Positions 31,789-39,667 of a stretch of DNA of 39,667 nt are shown here, one piece after another. The DNA is from Candidatus Omnitrophota bacterium (GTDB taxonomy: Bacteria > Omnitrophota > Gorgyraeia > Duberdicusellales > 4484-171). Where the stretch lies: positions 1 through 39,667 of the forward strand of contig JAIPHC010000003.1 in assembly GCA_021735405.1 (NCBI GenBank). The letters are read 5' to 3'. Both the position numbers and the translations under genes were made by a program. Within the stretch, counting starts at the first letter, position 1, and the number at the start of each line of letters is the position of its first letter. The notes under the pieces are model-generated. The model was not told where the DNA came from and did not search any database. It worked only from the letters and a program-made list of their open reading frames with translations.

Positions 31789-32680
31789 TAAAATTAAAAA
31801 GCTAAAGAAAGAAAAAAATGCTGTAATTTTAGTCCATAATTACCAGAATCCGGAAGTTCAGGAAATAGCGGATTTTACCGGCGATTCTTTAGGCTTAAGC
31901 AAAAAAGCAGCGGCTACGGATGCGGATATTATAATTTTTTGCGGAGTTTTTTTCATGGCTGAAACTGCTAAGATTCTCTCGCCGCAAAAAAAGGTAATTC
32001 TCCCTGATGAACAAGCCGGATGCCCCATGGCTGACATGATAACAGCAAAACAGCTGATAGAGTTAAAGAGAAAACATCCAAAAGCCAAGGTATTAACTTA
32101 TGTCAACAGCCCGGCTGAAGTAAAAGCCGAATCTGATTTTTGCTGTACTTCGGCAAATTCAATCAGTGTAGTTGAAAAAGCTTTTAGCGAAGATGATCAA
32201 ATTATATTTGTTCCCGATAAATTCCTGGGCCAGTATACCGCGGGTCAAACTAAGCGGGATTTTATATTCTGGCAAGGGTATTGCCCAGCTCATGCAAAAA
32301 TTAGCCCCGAGGATTTAAGAAAACAAAAAGAAATTCATCCTGATGCAAAAATCATTGTTCATCCTGAATGCCGGCCAGAAACTATAGCTTTAGCCGACAG
32401 AGCTCTTTCAACTTCAGGGATGATTAAATTTGCTAAAGAAACTACAGCAAAAAAGATAATTGTGGGAACAGAGCCGGGGATGATTTATCCTCTCAGAAAA
32501 TATGCACCGGATAAATGTTTTTATCCGGCTTCCAGCCAGGCTAATTGTCCGGATATGAAAAAGATTAATTTGGAAAAAGTCCTTAACGGGCTCGAAAATT
32601 TAAGTTATGAAATAAAAATAAAAGATGAAATAATTCATCAGGCAAAAAGAAGTATTCAGAGAATGTTGGATTTAAGTTAA
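31775..32680 (+). CDS. nadA: Quinolinate synthase NadA
   Basis: Condenses iminoaspartate with dihydroxyacetone phosphate to quinolinate for NAD, using an oxygen-sensitive [4Fe-4S] cluster. 301 residues, the short Thermotoga/Pyrococcus-like form. Probable cluster cysteines are C83 (AGCPMADM), C170 (GYCPAH) and C258 (ANCPDM); HPECRPE (196-202) and the N-terminal HNYQNPEVQEIADFTGDS are characteristic. Strong ribosome site GAGGAGG lies inside mnmA. nadB and nadC are not in the window. Confidence 0.95.
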   Translation: MKLADKIKKLKKEKNAVILVHNYQNPEVQEIADFTGDSLGLSKKAAATDADIIIFCGVFFMAETAKILSPQKKVILPDEQAGCPMADMITAKQLIELKRKHPKAKVLTYVNSPAEVKAESDFCCTSANSISVVEKAFSEDDQIIFVPDKFLGQYTAGQTKRDFIFWQGYCPAHAKISPEDLRKQKEIHPDAKIIVHPECRPETIALADRALSTSGMIKFAKETTAKKIIVGTEPGMIYPLRKYAPDKCFYPASSQANCPDMKKINLEKVLNGLENLSYEIKIKDEIIHQAKRSIQRMLDLS

Positions 32681-32691
32681 AAGCGCCTCAA

Positions 32692-32720
32692 TTGACACTT
32701 TTTTAGAGCTGTGATATAAA
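32692..32720 (+). promoter_or_regulatory. Putative sigma70 promoter for the PP-loop gene
   Basis: Perfect TTGACA (32692-32697), 17-base spacer, TATAAA (32715-32720), with the ATG 18 bases downstream and AAAGG as the ribosome site. It breaks the sulfur island into at least two transcription units. Confidence 0.7.
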
Positions 32721-32737
32721 TTTTTTAAAGGTTGATT

Positions 32738-33730
32738 ATGAAAACAAAAGCAATAGCGTTATTATCCGGAGGCCTGGACAGTATCTTGGCCGCTCAACAG
32801 GTTAAGGAGGAAGGAGTTGAGGTGACAGCCTTGCATTTTAATAACCCTTTTTCTGTTTCTCCGGAGGGGCAAAAAAAAGAACTTCTTGGTAAAATATCAA
32901 ATCAATTAGGGCTGAAATTAAATAATGAAGCTTTAGGAAAGGATTATTTATCAATCATAAAAAAGCCTAAATTCGGTTATGGGAAGAATTTAAATCCTTG
33001 TATCGACTGCCGGATATATATGCTGAGGAAAACAAAACAATATATGAAAAGCTCAGGCGCGTCTTTTATAGTTACAGGAGAAGTCTTGGGGCAAAGGCCG
33101 ATGTCGCAGCATCACAAAGCTTTGTTTGATATCGAAAAAGAATCCGGCTTAAAGGAGATGATTTTACGGCCTCTTTCGGCAAAGTTATTTCCTGAAACAA
33201 TTCCTGAGAAAAAAGGATGGGTAGAAAGAAATAATTTATTAAGTATTTCGGGACGGAGCAGAAAAATTCAGCTTCAACTAGCAGATAAATATAAAATAAA
33301 AGATTATTTTTGGGCAGGAGGAGGGTGTTTATTGACTGATTCCAATTTTTGCCGCCGGCTTGAAGATATTATAAAAATAGATCAATTAAATTTAGCCAAC
33401 ATTGAACTTCTTAAAGTAGGAAGGCATTTTAGATTCGGTCCTTCTTTTAAGTTTATCGTAGGAAGGGATGAAAAAGAAAACCAAAAACTTGATTATTTAA
33501 AAAAGGAAAATGATTATTTGTTTAAACCGATAGATCAAGCTGGCCCTACTGGATTAGGAAGAGGAAAAATTAATGAATCAATTAAAGAATTATGCACTAA
33601 AATTATTACCAGATATAGCTCAGGAGATCAAGATTTTAAGATACGCATAACAAATGATAAAGAAAAAATTGATGAAGTTTATAAGGCTGAAATGCCCGAA
33701 AATAATAAATACAGATCATTTATAATTTAA
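32738..33730 (+). CDS. PP-loop ATPase, ThiI/MnmA-like, with C-terminal NFACT-R-like domain
   Basis: 330 residues from ATG 32738 (a TTG two codons earlier is less likely). PP-loop SGGLDS (10-15) for adenylation; paired cysteines C88/C91 (NPCIDCR), TGEVLGQRPMSQH, and GGGCLLTD with C197 and C205. Residues ~222-290 (LLKVGRHFRFGPSFKFIVGR) resemble the NFACT-R RNA-binding domain that accompanies this family. Homologues are usually labelled thiouridylate synthase or ThiI-like, so tRNA thiolation is the best guess; sulfur insertion into another substrate remains possible. It is distinct from mnmA 2 kb upstream. Confidence 0.8.
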   Translation: MKTKAIALLSGGLDSILAAQQVKEEGVEVTALHFNNPFSVSPEGQKKELLGKISNQLGLKLNNEALGKDYLSIIKKPKFGYGKNLNPCIDCRIYMLRKTKQYMKSSGASFIVTGEVLGQRPMSQHHKALFDIEKESGLKEMILRPLSAKLFPETIPEKKGWVERNNLLSISGRSRKIQLQLADKYKIKDYFWAGGGCLLTDSNFCRRLEDIIKIDQLNLANIELLKVGRHFRFGPSFKFIVGRDEKENQKLDYLKKENDYLFKPIDQAGPTGLGRGKINESIKELCTKIITRYSSGDQDFKIRITNDKEKIDEVYKAEMPENNKYRSFII

Positions 33731-33735
33731 AATAG

Positions 33736-33827
33736 AGGTATTCGCTAAATAATTGTATTTAAGTATAAGGCACTTCGCCAAGGAATTTGGCTCAGTGCCA
33801 TTGAAAATATAGGTATTCGCTAAATAA
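33736..33827. repeat. 17-bp direct repeat AGGTATTCGCTAAATAA upstream of metY
   Basis: Identical copies at 33736-33752 and 33811-33827, spaced 75 bases start to start. The spacer includes GGCACTTCGC, a word also found upstream of tRNA-Val at 4389. It could be a paired regulator-binding site or a dispersed repeat. Confidence 0.55.
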
Positions 33828-33842
33828 AATCATTTTCAATGG
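33798..33842 (+). promoter_or_regulatory. Hairpin overlapping the metY ribosome-binding site
   Basis: CCATTGAAAAT (33798-33808) pairs perfectly over 11 bases with ATTTTCAATGG (33832-33842). The right arm covers the first two G of the GGAGG at 33841-33845 that serves the metY ATG at 33851. Folding would partly mask translation. No SAM riboswitch core could be recognised. Confidence 0.5.
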
Positions 33843-33850
33843 AGGTAAAA

Positions 33851-35143
33851 ATGAGTAAAATTGATAAAAAATTAAAACCGGAAAGCATTCTCCTTCATGG
33901 GGGTCAAGAGCCTGATCCGGTAACTGGCGCACGAGCTGTCCCGGTTTATCAGACTACTTCTTATAAATTTAAAGATTCAGACCATGCAGCGAAATTATTT
34001 GCTTTAAAAGAGCCTGGCAATATTTACACCCGGCTAATGAATCCAACAACGGATGTTTTTGAAAAAAGAGTGGCTGCTTTAGACGGCGGAGCGGGGGCCT
34101 TGGCTACGGCAAGCGGGATGTCGGCAATTACCTTATCCATTCTTAATATTGCTCAAGCTGGAGATGAGATAGTTTCTGCTGATAACCTTTATGGAGGTAC
34201 TTACACTCTTTTTCGCTACAGGCTTAAGCAATTGGGGATAAAGGTGAAGTTTGTCAATTCAGAGAATCCAGAAGCTTTTAGAAAAGCTATCACAAATAAA
34301 ACAAAAGCTGTGTATGTAGAATCAATTGGGAATCCTAAACTGGATGTGCCTGATATAGAAAAACTTTCCGGGATAGCCCACAAAAAAGGCATACCTTTGA
34401 TTATAGATAATACTGTTGCGCCTTATATTTTGTCTCCAATTAAGTTTGGCGCAGATATTGTGGTTTATTCGGCGACTAAATTTTTAGGAGGCCACGGCAC
34501 CTCAATTGGAGGGGTAATCGTTGATTCGGGAAAGTTTAACTGGGATAAGGGAAAATTTCCTTTAATCTCAGAACCTGACCCCAGTTATCAGGGAATTAAT
34601 TTTATTAAGGCGCTGAAACCCCGGGGTAATATCGCTTATATTGTTAAGGCGAGGCTATCGCTGCTTCGTGACCTAGGGCCTGCTTTATCGCCTTTTAATA
34701 GTTTTCTTTTTTTGCAAGGGTTAGAGACTTTACATCTTAGAATGCCAAGGCATTGTCAAAATGCTTTAGAAGTTGCTGAGTTTTTAAAGAATCATTCTAA
34801 GGTTGCCTGGGTGAGGTATCCTGGTTTGAATTCAGATTCACAAAATGAAAAGATAAACAAATATTTACCTAAGGGTAGAGGAGCTATCGTTGGTTTCGGG
34901 GTAAAGAAGGGAAAAGCCGCTGGTAAAAAATTTATAGATTCTTTAAAATTGATTTCACATCTTGCTAACATTGGAGACGCCAAAACCTTAGCGATTCATC
35001 CGGCTACCACTACTCATCAACAGCTAACTAAAGAAGAACAAAAAACAACCGGAGTAAGCCAAGATTATATTCGGATTTCGGTTGGCATCGAAAACATAGA
35101 TGATATCATTTCTGATATCGATCAAGCTTTAAATCATGTTTAG
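33851..35143 (+). CDS. metY: O-acetylhomoserine sulfhydrylase (MetY-type)
   Basis: PLP enzyme making homocysteine from O-acyl-homoserine and sulfide. 430 residues from ATG 33851; the ATG at 33839 is rejected because it lies in the hairpin and ribosome site. The PLP lysine is K210 in [33 protein letters not shown], and [20 protein letters not shown] are typical of the large MetY subgroup, separating it from MetB/MetC. It starts a metY-cysK-metX-metW series. Confidence 0.94.
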   Translation: MSKIDKKLKPESILLHGGQEPDPVTGARAVPVYQTTSYKFKDSDHAAKLFALKEPGNIYTRLMNPTTDVFEKRVAALDGGAGALATASGMSAITLSILNIAQAGDEIVSADNLYGGTYTLFRYRLKQLGIKVKFVNSENPEAFRKAITNKTKAVYVESIGNPKLDVPDIEKLSGIAHKKGIPLIIDNTVAPYILSPIKFGADIVVYSATKFLGGHGTSIGGVIVDSGKFNWDKGKFPLISEPDPSYQGINFIKALKPRGNIAYIVKARLSLLRDLGPALSPFNSFLFLQGLETLHLRMPRHCQNALEVAEFLKNHSKVAWVRYPGLNSDSQNEKINKYLPKGRGAIVGFGVKKGKAAGKKFIDSLKLISHLANIGDAKTLAIHPATTTHQQLTKEEQKTTGVSQDYIRISVGIENIDDIISDIDQALNHV

Positions 35144-35194
35144 AAAGAGCCAAGATACAAATTACAATAATTAAATTTTAATAACCAAATAAAA

Positions 35195-36121
35195 ATGCAT
35201 AAAATTTATCAAAGTATTACAGAAACTATAAGAAAAACCCCGCTGGTTAAGATAAATAGATTAACTAAAGATTTAGATGTAGAAGTCTTAGCAAAAATAG
35301 AGTCCTTTAATCCTTTATCCAGTATTAAAGATAGAATTGGAACGGCAATGATTGAAAAAGCTGAAGCCGAAGGTAAGCTCAATAAAAATTCAGTAGTTAT
35401 TGAACCAACAAGTGGAAATACCGGCATTGCTTTGGCTTTTGTTTGTGCCGCAAAAGGTTATAGGTTAATTTTAACTATACCGGATACAATGAGTATTGAA
35501 CGCAGGCAGCTGTTGCGGCATTTTGGCGCAGAGATAATATTAACAGAAGGAAGCAAAGGAATGGAAGGCGCAGTTGCTGAAGCTGAAAGGTTAGCCGGAA
35601 ATACACCAGATAGTTTTATGCCTCAGCAGTTTCAAAATTCTGCTAATTGGCAAACTCATTATAAGACTACCGGCCCGGAAATTTGGCAGGATACAAGGGG
35701 CAAAGTAGATATTTTTATTGCCGGGGTTGGAACAGGTGGTACAATTACCGGTGTGGGTAAATTTTTAAAAGAACAAAAAGATTCAATTAAGATTATTGCT
35801 TTAGAACCTAGCGCTTCAGCGGTTTTATCCGGAGGCAAATCCGGCCCGCATAAGATTCAAGGAATTGGAGCAGGGTTTATTCCAGAAATTTTAGATCAAG
35901 GTTTAATCGACGAGATAATGAAAGTCTCTGACCAAAATAGTGGCGAATTTGCTAAAAAATTGGCAAAAAAAGAAGGGATATTTGCGGGTATTTCCAGCGG
36001 AGCGGCTATTTGGGCTGCGGTTGAGGTGGCAAAAAGGCAAGAATCAAAAGGTAAAACTATTGTCACAGTTTTACCGGACACCGGAGAAAGATACTTATCA
36101 GTTTGGTCCATATTTAAGTAA
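35195..36121 (+). CDS. cysK: Cysteine synthase A (O-acetylserine sulfhydrylase)
   Basis: PLP enzyme forming cysteine from O-acetylserine and sulfide. 308 residues. PLP lysine K45 in SSIKDRIG, substrate loop [11 protein letters not shown], phosphate cradle [13 protein letters not shown], and ISSGAA near the end. No serine acetyltransferase gene (cysE) lies in the window. The 51-bp gap from metY carries AT-rich repeat-like text (AAGATACAAATTACAATAAT). A weak ribosome signal precedes the ATG. Confidence 0.95.
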   Translation: MHKIYQSITETIRKTPLVKINRLTKDLDVEVLAKIESFNPLSSIKDRIGTAMIEKAEAEGKLNKNSVVIEPTSGNTGIALAFVCAAKGYRLILTIPDTMSIERRQLLRHFGAEIILTEGSKGMEGAVAEAERLAGNTPDSFMPQQFQNSANWQTHYKTTGPEIWQDTRGKVDIFIAGVGTGGTITGVGKFLKEQKDSIKIIALEPSASAVLSGGKSGPHKIQGIGAGFIPEILDQGLIDEIMKVSDQNSGEFAKKLAKKEGIFAGISSGAAIWAAVEVAKRQESKGKTIVTVLPDTGERYLSVWSIFK

Positions 36122-36132
36122 AAATATTATCA

Positions 36133-36174
36133 CACCGCGTAGGTGTGATAAAGAGAATTCCCACCTACGCGGTG
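36133..36174. repeat. Hairpin CACCGCGTAGGTG...CACCTACGCGGTG between cysK and metX
   Basis: Perfect 13-base GC-rich arms (36133-36145, 36162-36174) around a 16-base AT-rich loop, immediately before the metX ribosome site (GGGAAGAGG). It looks like a dispersed palindrome; it could attenuate or protect the mRNA at this junction. Confidence 0.7.
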
Positions 36175-36188
36175 GGAAGAGGTTGATT

Positions 36189-37325
36189 ATGAAAGATAAA
36201 GGAATCGGAATAGTCGAGACAAAATATTTTACTTTTGCTGAACCTGGGCAGGAGTTAGTTTTGGCTTCCGGCCAAAGATTAGGCCCGATAACTTTAGCAT
36301 ATGAAACCTATGGCAGGCTAAATAAGAAAAAGGATAATGCAATTTTGATTTTGCATGCTTTATCCGGTGATGCTCACGCTGCAGGATTTAATCAAGGCGA
36401 TAAAAAACCAGGCTGGTGGGATAATATGATTGGCCCCGGCAGAGCCTTTAATACCGATAAATATTTTATAGTTTGTTCAAATGTGCTAGGCGGCTGCAAA
36501 GGTTCAACCGGGCCCTCTTCGATTAATCCAAAAACAGATAAGCCCTATGGATTAGACTTTCCGATAATTACAATTTCGGATATGGTTAATGCTCAAAAGA
36601 AACTAATGGATTATCTGGGCATTAAAAAACTATTATCGGTAACCGGAGGATCAATGGGAGGGATGCAGACTTTACAATGGTTTAAGTCATATCCGTGGTT
36701 TCTTAGTTCGGCAATTCCGATTGCAACTGCTCTTAAGCATTCGCCTCAGCAGATTGCTTTTGATGAAGTTGGGCGGCAGGCAATTATGGCTGATCCTGAT
36801 TGGCAGAAAGGAGATTATTATAATAAGGTTAAACCGGAACGGGGATTGGCGGTAGCCAGGATGATGGGCCATATTACTTATATGAGTGATGTTTCGATGG
36901 AAAAAAAGTTTTCGCGGAGGATGAAAAATAAAAATTATAGCTATACTTTTAAAACGGATTTTGAAGTTGAAGGGTATCTGCAATACAAAGGGGATAGTTT
37001 TGTGAAAAGATTTGATCCCAATTCATACCTTTATATAACCAAAGCGATGGATTATTTTGATTTATCGGGGAAAAAATTGGTAGCCGGAGCAGATGGAAAC
37101 GAAACTCGTTTTATGGTAATTGGATTTAAGTCTGACTGGCTTTATCCTCTATATCAATCAAGAGAAATTGTTAATCAACTTAAATACCGGCGGGTAGGAG
37201 TAACTTATTGCGAAATTCCTTCTACCTATGGCCATGATGCATTTTTGCTTGAAGTAGATGAGCAGACTCATCTAATCAAACATTTTTTATCAAGCGTATA
37301 CCGGAATGAAAAAGATGGAAAGTAA
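36189..37325 (+). CDS. metX: Homoserine O-acyltransferase MetX
   Basis: Activates homoserine by O-acylation for MetY; acetyl is the usual group. 378 residues from ATG 36189; the frame is open for another 83 codons upstream, but that part is antisensical overlap with cysK. Alpha/beta-hydrolase triad: S155 in GGSMGGMQ, D316 in KSDWLYP and H349 in [18 protein letters not shown] and [16 protein letters not shown] are family hallmarks. Acetyl versus succinyl specificity was not decided. metW overlaps its end. Confidence 0.95.
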   Translation: MKDKGIGIVETKYFTFAEPGQELVLASGQRLGPITLAYETYGRLNKKKDNAILILHALSGDAHAAGFNQGDKKPGWWDNMIGPGRAFNTDKYFIVCSNVLGGCKGSTGPSSINPKTDKPYGLDFPIITISDMVNAQKKLMDYLGIKKLLSVTGGSMGGMQTLQWFKSYPWFLSSAIPIATALKHSPQQIAFDEVGRQAIMADPDWQKGDYYNKVKPERGLAVARMMGHITYMSDVSMEKKFSRRMKNKNYSYTFKTDFEVEGYLQYKGDSFVKRFDPNSYLYITKAMDYFDLSGKKLVAGADGNETRFMVIGFKSDWLYPLYQSREIVNQLKYRRVGVTYCEIPSTYGHDAFLLEVDEQTHLIKHFLSSVYRNEKDGK

Positions 37326-37902
37326 ACGTATAGATTATAGAATTATTTATCAAATCATAAAACCAAACAGCCGTGTTTTGGATTTAGGTTGTGGTGATGG
37401 AGAATTGCTTTCTTTTCTGGTTAAAGAAAAAAAAGTCAAAGCTCAGGGTATTGAGTTAAATGAAGCTGCGATTTATAAATGTGTAGAAAAGGGCTTAAGT
37501 GTCTTCCACGGTAATATCGAAACCGGTTTATCGGGATATCCGGACAATGCTTTTGATTATGTAATTTTAAATCAGAGCATGCAGGAAGTTAAAAATCCAG
37601 AGCGAGTATTGGAGGAATCTTTAAGAATTGGCAAAAAAGTTATTGTTGGTTTTCCTAATTTTGCCTATTTTACCGCCCGGGTAAGAATTTTTTTTAAAGG
37701 ACAAGTTCCCATTACTTCTTCACTGCCCTATCAGTGGTACAGTACACCGAATTTACATTTTTTAAGTATTAGTGATTTTGATAATTTTTGTAAAAGAAAA
37801 AAAATAAAGGTCCTCAGCAAGTATCATCTATGGAAAAATTACTTAATAAAATTATGTCCTAACCTGTGTGCTTTAAATGCAATATATTTAATCAAAAAAT
37901 AA
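37306..37902 (+). CDS. metW: MetW, methionine biosynthesis methyltransferase-like protein
   Basis: 198 residues with a SAM-methyltransferase fold: [35 protein letters not shown], the MetW-typical [20 protein letters not shown] and PFRWYxTPN-like [17 protein letters not shown]. metW almost always follows metX and is required with it for homoserine acylation in some bacteria. It begins inside metX (20-base overlap; an alternative ATG at 37315 is possible), so the two are coupled. Confidence 0.94.
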   Translation: MKKMESKRIDYRIIYQIIKPNSRVLDLGCGDGELLSFLVKEKKVKAQGIELNEAAIYKCVEKGLSVFHGNIETGLSGYPDNAFDYVILNQSMQEVKNPERVLEESLRIGKKVIVGFPNFAYFTARVRIFFKGQVPITSSLPYQWYSTPNLHFLSISDFDNFCKRKKIKVLSKYHLWKNYLIKLCPNLCALNAIYLIKK

Positions 37903-37913
37903 AAGGAGTTACC

Positions 37914-38690
37914 ATGTTAAATGAAGCTGTGGTTTCAGAAGCTATAATTGATTCTTATCAAAAAAAATTAAAAGGCAATTTAACAGTCGATGCAGCTATT
38001 GCTGGAGCGGGACCCGCCGGTCTTATTTGCGCTTATTGTTTAGCCAAGGCGGGGGTAAAGGTAGTTTTGTTTGAAAAAAAACTTTCTATTGGCGGCGGCA
38101 TGTGGGCTGGCGGGATGATGTTTAATGAAATAGTTATTCAGAAATCGGCTAAAAAAATTCTTGATGAAATTGGAGTTAGCGCAAAATTATATAAAAAAAA
38201 TTATTATTTAGCTGATGCAGTTCAAACCGTTTGTTCTTTAGGGTATTTGGCGACAAAGGCGAAAGCAACTATATTAAATGGCATTTATGCAGAGGATATA
38301 ATGGTTAAAAAGGGAAAGGTTTGCGGCCTGGTAATTAATTGGGCGGCAGCTGATGTTGCTAAATTGCATGTGGATCCATTGACCATTGAGGCAAAAGTTG
38401 TAATCGATGCCACCGGCCATCCTACAGAAGTGACAAAGGTGGCAGAAGCTAAAAGCGGTCTGCAGTTAAAGACAAAAACAAAAAAAGTTTTAGGTGAAAA
38501 ATCGATGTGGGCTGAAAAAGCGGAAAATACTGTTGTCAAAAATACCAAAGAAGTTTGTCCTGGTTTGTTTGTGGCCGGGATGGCGGCAAATGCTGTTTTT
38601 GGTTCTCCCCGAATGGGCCCAATTTTTGGCGGGATGCTTTTATCAGGCAAGAAGGCGGCTGGATTGATTATAAAGAAGCTAGGAAAATAA
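37914..38690 (+). CDS. thi4: Thiazole synthase Thi4, sulfide-using (His-type)
   Basis: Makes the adenylated thiazole of thiamin from NAD and glycine. 258 residues from the ATG at 37914, which follows AAAAGGAG at good spacing. FAD/NAD Rossmann motif GAGPAGL (31-37), E54 ending strand two, GGGMWAGGMMFNEIV, and GSPRMGPIFGGMLLSG at the end. The position of the sacrificial cysteine of yeast Thi4 (C205) is H152 here (KLHVDPLTIEA), as in methanogen enzymes that take sulfur from free sulfide and turn over repeatedly. It lies 11 bases after metW. No TPP riboswitch motif was found upstream. Confidence 0.94.
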   Translation: MLNEAVVSEAIIDSYQKKLKGNLTVDAAIAGAGPAGLICAYCLAKAGVKVVLFEKKLSIGGGMWAGGMMFNEIVIQKSAKKILDEIGVSAKLYKKNYYLADAVQTVCSLGYLATKAKATILNGIYAEDIMVKKGKVCGLVINWAAADVAKLHVDPLTIEAKVVIDATGHPTEVTKVAEAKSGLQLKTKTKKVLGEKSMWAEKAENTVVKNTKEVCPGLFVAGMAANAVFGSPRMGPIFGGMLLSGKKAAGLIIKKLGK

Positions 38691-38696
38691 GTATTT

Positions 38697-39667
38697 ATGC
38701 CAAAAAGGAATAAAGGCCTAGATTATAAAATATTTAAAGAATTAAAGGAAAATAAAGATTATCTTTCCGGACAAGAGCTAGCCAATAAGTTTAAAATATC
38801 CCGCCAGGGCCTTTGGAAACATATAAAAAATTTAAATGATTGCGGCTACAAGATAGAAGCAATCCCCCGCCGGGGCTATAAACTAAAATATTCTCCCGAT
38901 AAGCCTTATCCTTGGGAAATAAAATATAAATTAGGCACAAAATTTATCGGCTGCAATGTTTACTTTAGGCAAAGGGTAGATTCTACTCAGGATTTTATTT
39001 GGCAACTAGGTCAATCCGGAGCTCCGGAAGGCACAATTGTTATCGCCGAAAGTCAAAAAAAGGGAAAAGGCAGGATGGGCAGGAGCTGGTTTTCCCCAAA
39101 AGGAGGATTATATTTATCTTGCTTGTTTAGGCCAAAAAAAATCTTGTTAAAAAATATTTCCCAAATTTCCTTAGTTATGGCTCTTGCCTGTATTCAAGCT
39201 ATTGAAAAAGAAACCGGGGTCAAATTGAGCCTAAAATGGCCAAACGATATTTTTTTTGATAAGAAAAAAATAGGAGGAATTCTTTGCCAAATCAATGCCG
39301 AGGCCGACAAAATTAATTTTGTAGCCGTAGGTTTAGGGATAAATATCAATACGAAAAAATTACCCAAAGAAACAACTTCTCTCTTTTTAGAAAGAAAAAA
39401 TAAATTTTCTTTAGTAATAATTACCAAAAAAATTATTGAAAAAATGGAACAGCGCTATCTAGAATTTGAATCTGGCGAAGGCAAAAAGTTACTTGCGCAG
39501 TGGCAAGAGCGTTGCTTTTTATGGGGAAACCGCTTGCGAGTAAAAGTTTTAGATAAAACAATCGAAGGTGAAGCTGCCGGAATTGATCAAGAAGGATATT
39601 TGTTGGTCCGCAGAGATAACGGGCTTACCGAAAAAATATCGAGTGGAGATGTGACTAAAGTAATGTA
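38697..39667 (+). CDS. birA: Bifunctional biotin ligase/biotin operon repressor BirA, 3' end at window edge
   Basis: Attaches biotin to carboxylase carrier proteins and probably represses biotin genes. 323 codons are visible with the stop at or just past the edge (the last two bases are TA after SSGDVTKVM). Residues ~8-62 form an N-terminal winged helix (YLSGQELANKFKISRQGLWK), so it can bind DNA. The ligase core has GKGRMGRSW (123-131), KWPND (180-184), KIGGIL (191-196) and GLGINI; the C-terminal SH3-like domain follows. The third arginine of the usual GRGRRGR is Met here. It begins six bases after thi4. Confidence 0.93.
   Translation, partial: MPKRNKGLDYKIFKELKENKDYLSGQELANKFKISRQGLWKHIKNLNDCGYKIEAIPRRGYKLKYSPDKPYPWEIKYKLGTKFIGCNVYFRQRVDSTQDFIWQLGQSGAPEGTIVIAESQKKGKGRMGRSWFSPKGGLYLSCLFRPKKILLKNISQISLVMALACIQAIEKETGVKLSLKWPNDIFFDKKKIGGILCQINAEADKINFVAVGLGININTKKLPKETTSLFLERKNKFSLVIITKKIIEKMEQRYLEFESGEGKKLLAQWQERCFLWGNRLRVKVLDKTIEGEAAGIDQEGYLLVRRDNGLTEKISSGDVTKVM

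Noticed and set aside
33731-33850. SAM riboswitch upstream of metY
   Set aside because: None of the conserved SAM-I/II core segments could be found; only a simple hairpin and direct repeats are visible.
35940-36188. 83-codon upstream extension of metX
   Set aside because: It reads cysK in a wrong frame; MetX homology begins after the ATG at 36189, which has its own ribosome site.
37866-37913. TPP riboswitch or longer start for thi4
   Set aside because: The gap from metW is 11 bases, too short for a riboswitch, and the 16 extra codons read the end of metW in another frame.
38285-38650. 121-codon frame antisense to thi4
   Set aside because: Shadow of a confident gene, no ribosome site, no family resemblance.
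1-39667. CRISPR array, defence island or prophage
   Set aside because: No regularly spaced repeats, cas, nuclease, integrase or phage structural genes were seen; the short repeats are dispersed intergenic palindromes.

Overview
The window is AT-rich, gene-dense DNA from a diderm, probably anaerobic bacterium. The gene mix suggests an uncultured lineage such as Candidatus Omnitrophota (OP3) or a relative in the PVC neighbourhood. That mix is a V/A-type ATPase with the short Chlamydia/spirochaete-style gene order, a PilMNOPQ block ending in GspA/GspB-like genes, an archaeal-type thiazole synthase, and many short palindromic intergenic repeats. The assignment is an inference from gene content. 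No rRNA is present.

Layout. 1-4129 (+): V-type ATPase subunits B (5' end cut off by the window), D, I and K. 4130-4843: repeat element, tRNA-Val(TAC) with its own promoter, a second copy of the tRNA 3' end, hairpins and AT-rich repeats. 4844-7784 (+): thrS-infC-rpmI-rplT. 7793-10440 (+): split TrkA, an unlisted 36-residue membrane peptide, and TrkH. 10449-11006: exported OB-fold-like protein. 10991-14045: pheS-pheT. 14102-14250: a 6S-like RNA behind a consensus promoter. 14267-15238: PAC2 protein. 15344-15426: tRNA-Leu(GAG), followed by a MITE-like inverted-repeat element. 15585-19117 (-): FIST protein, histidine kinase and response regulator-GGDEF operon. 19235-24609 (+): promoter and pilM-N-O-P-Q-gspA-gspB. 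24649-24811: composite repeat. 24837-27221 (-): GH94-like glycoside phosphorylase. 27368-30382 (+): thioredoxin/DsbD-like fusion and a radical SAM protein. 30489-38690 (+): sulfur and cofactor island (NIL protein, mnmA, nadA, PP-loop protein, metY, cysK, metX, metW, thi4). 38697-end (+): birA, cut at or just before its stop codon.

How it fits together. The ATPase K subunit carries the side chains that bind Na+ in Enterococcus NtpK, so ion coupling may be sodium-based; next comes a Trk-type K+ uptake module. MetX, MetY, MetW and CysK make homocysteine and cysteine from sulfide, and the adjacent Thi4 has His in place of the sacrificial Cys, which marks the sulfide-using catalytic form. Together with oxygen-sensitive NadA this points to an anoxic, sulfide-containing habitat. 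The Pil/Gsp block builds a secretin-based envelope machine, and the divergent FIST-kinase-GGDEF operon next to it is a candidate c-di-GMP control input.

Most unusual points: the 36-aa peptide packed between trkA and trkH; ThrRS and PheT both lacking their usual N-terminal accessory domains; the FIST-HK-GGDEF operon; the His-type Thi4 inside a sulfide-assimilation cluster; the thioredoxin-DsbD fusion beside a radical SAM enzyme; a tRNA-Val 3'-end duplication; and repeat families that have entered the ends of coding sequences.
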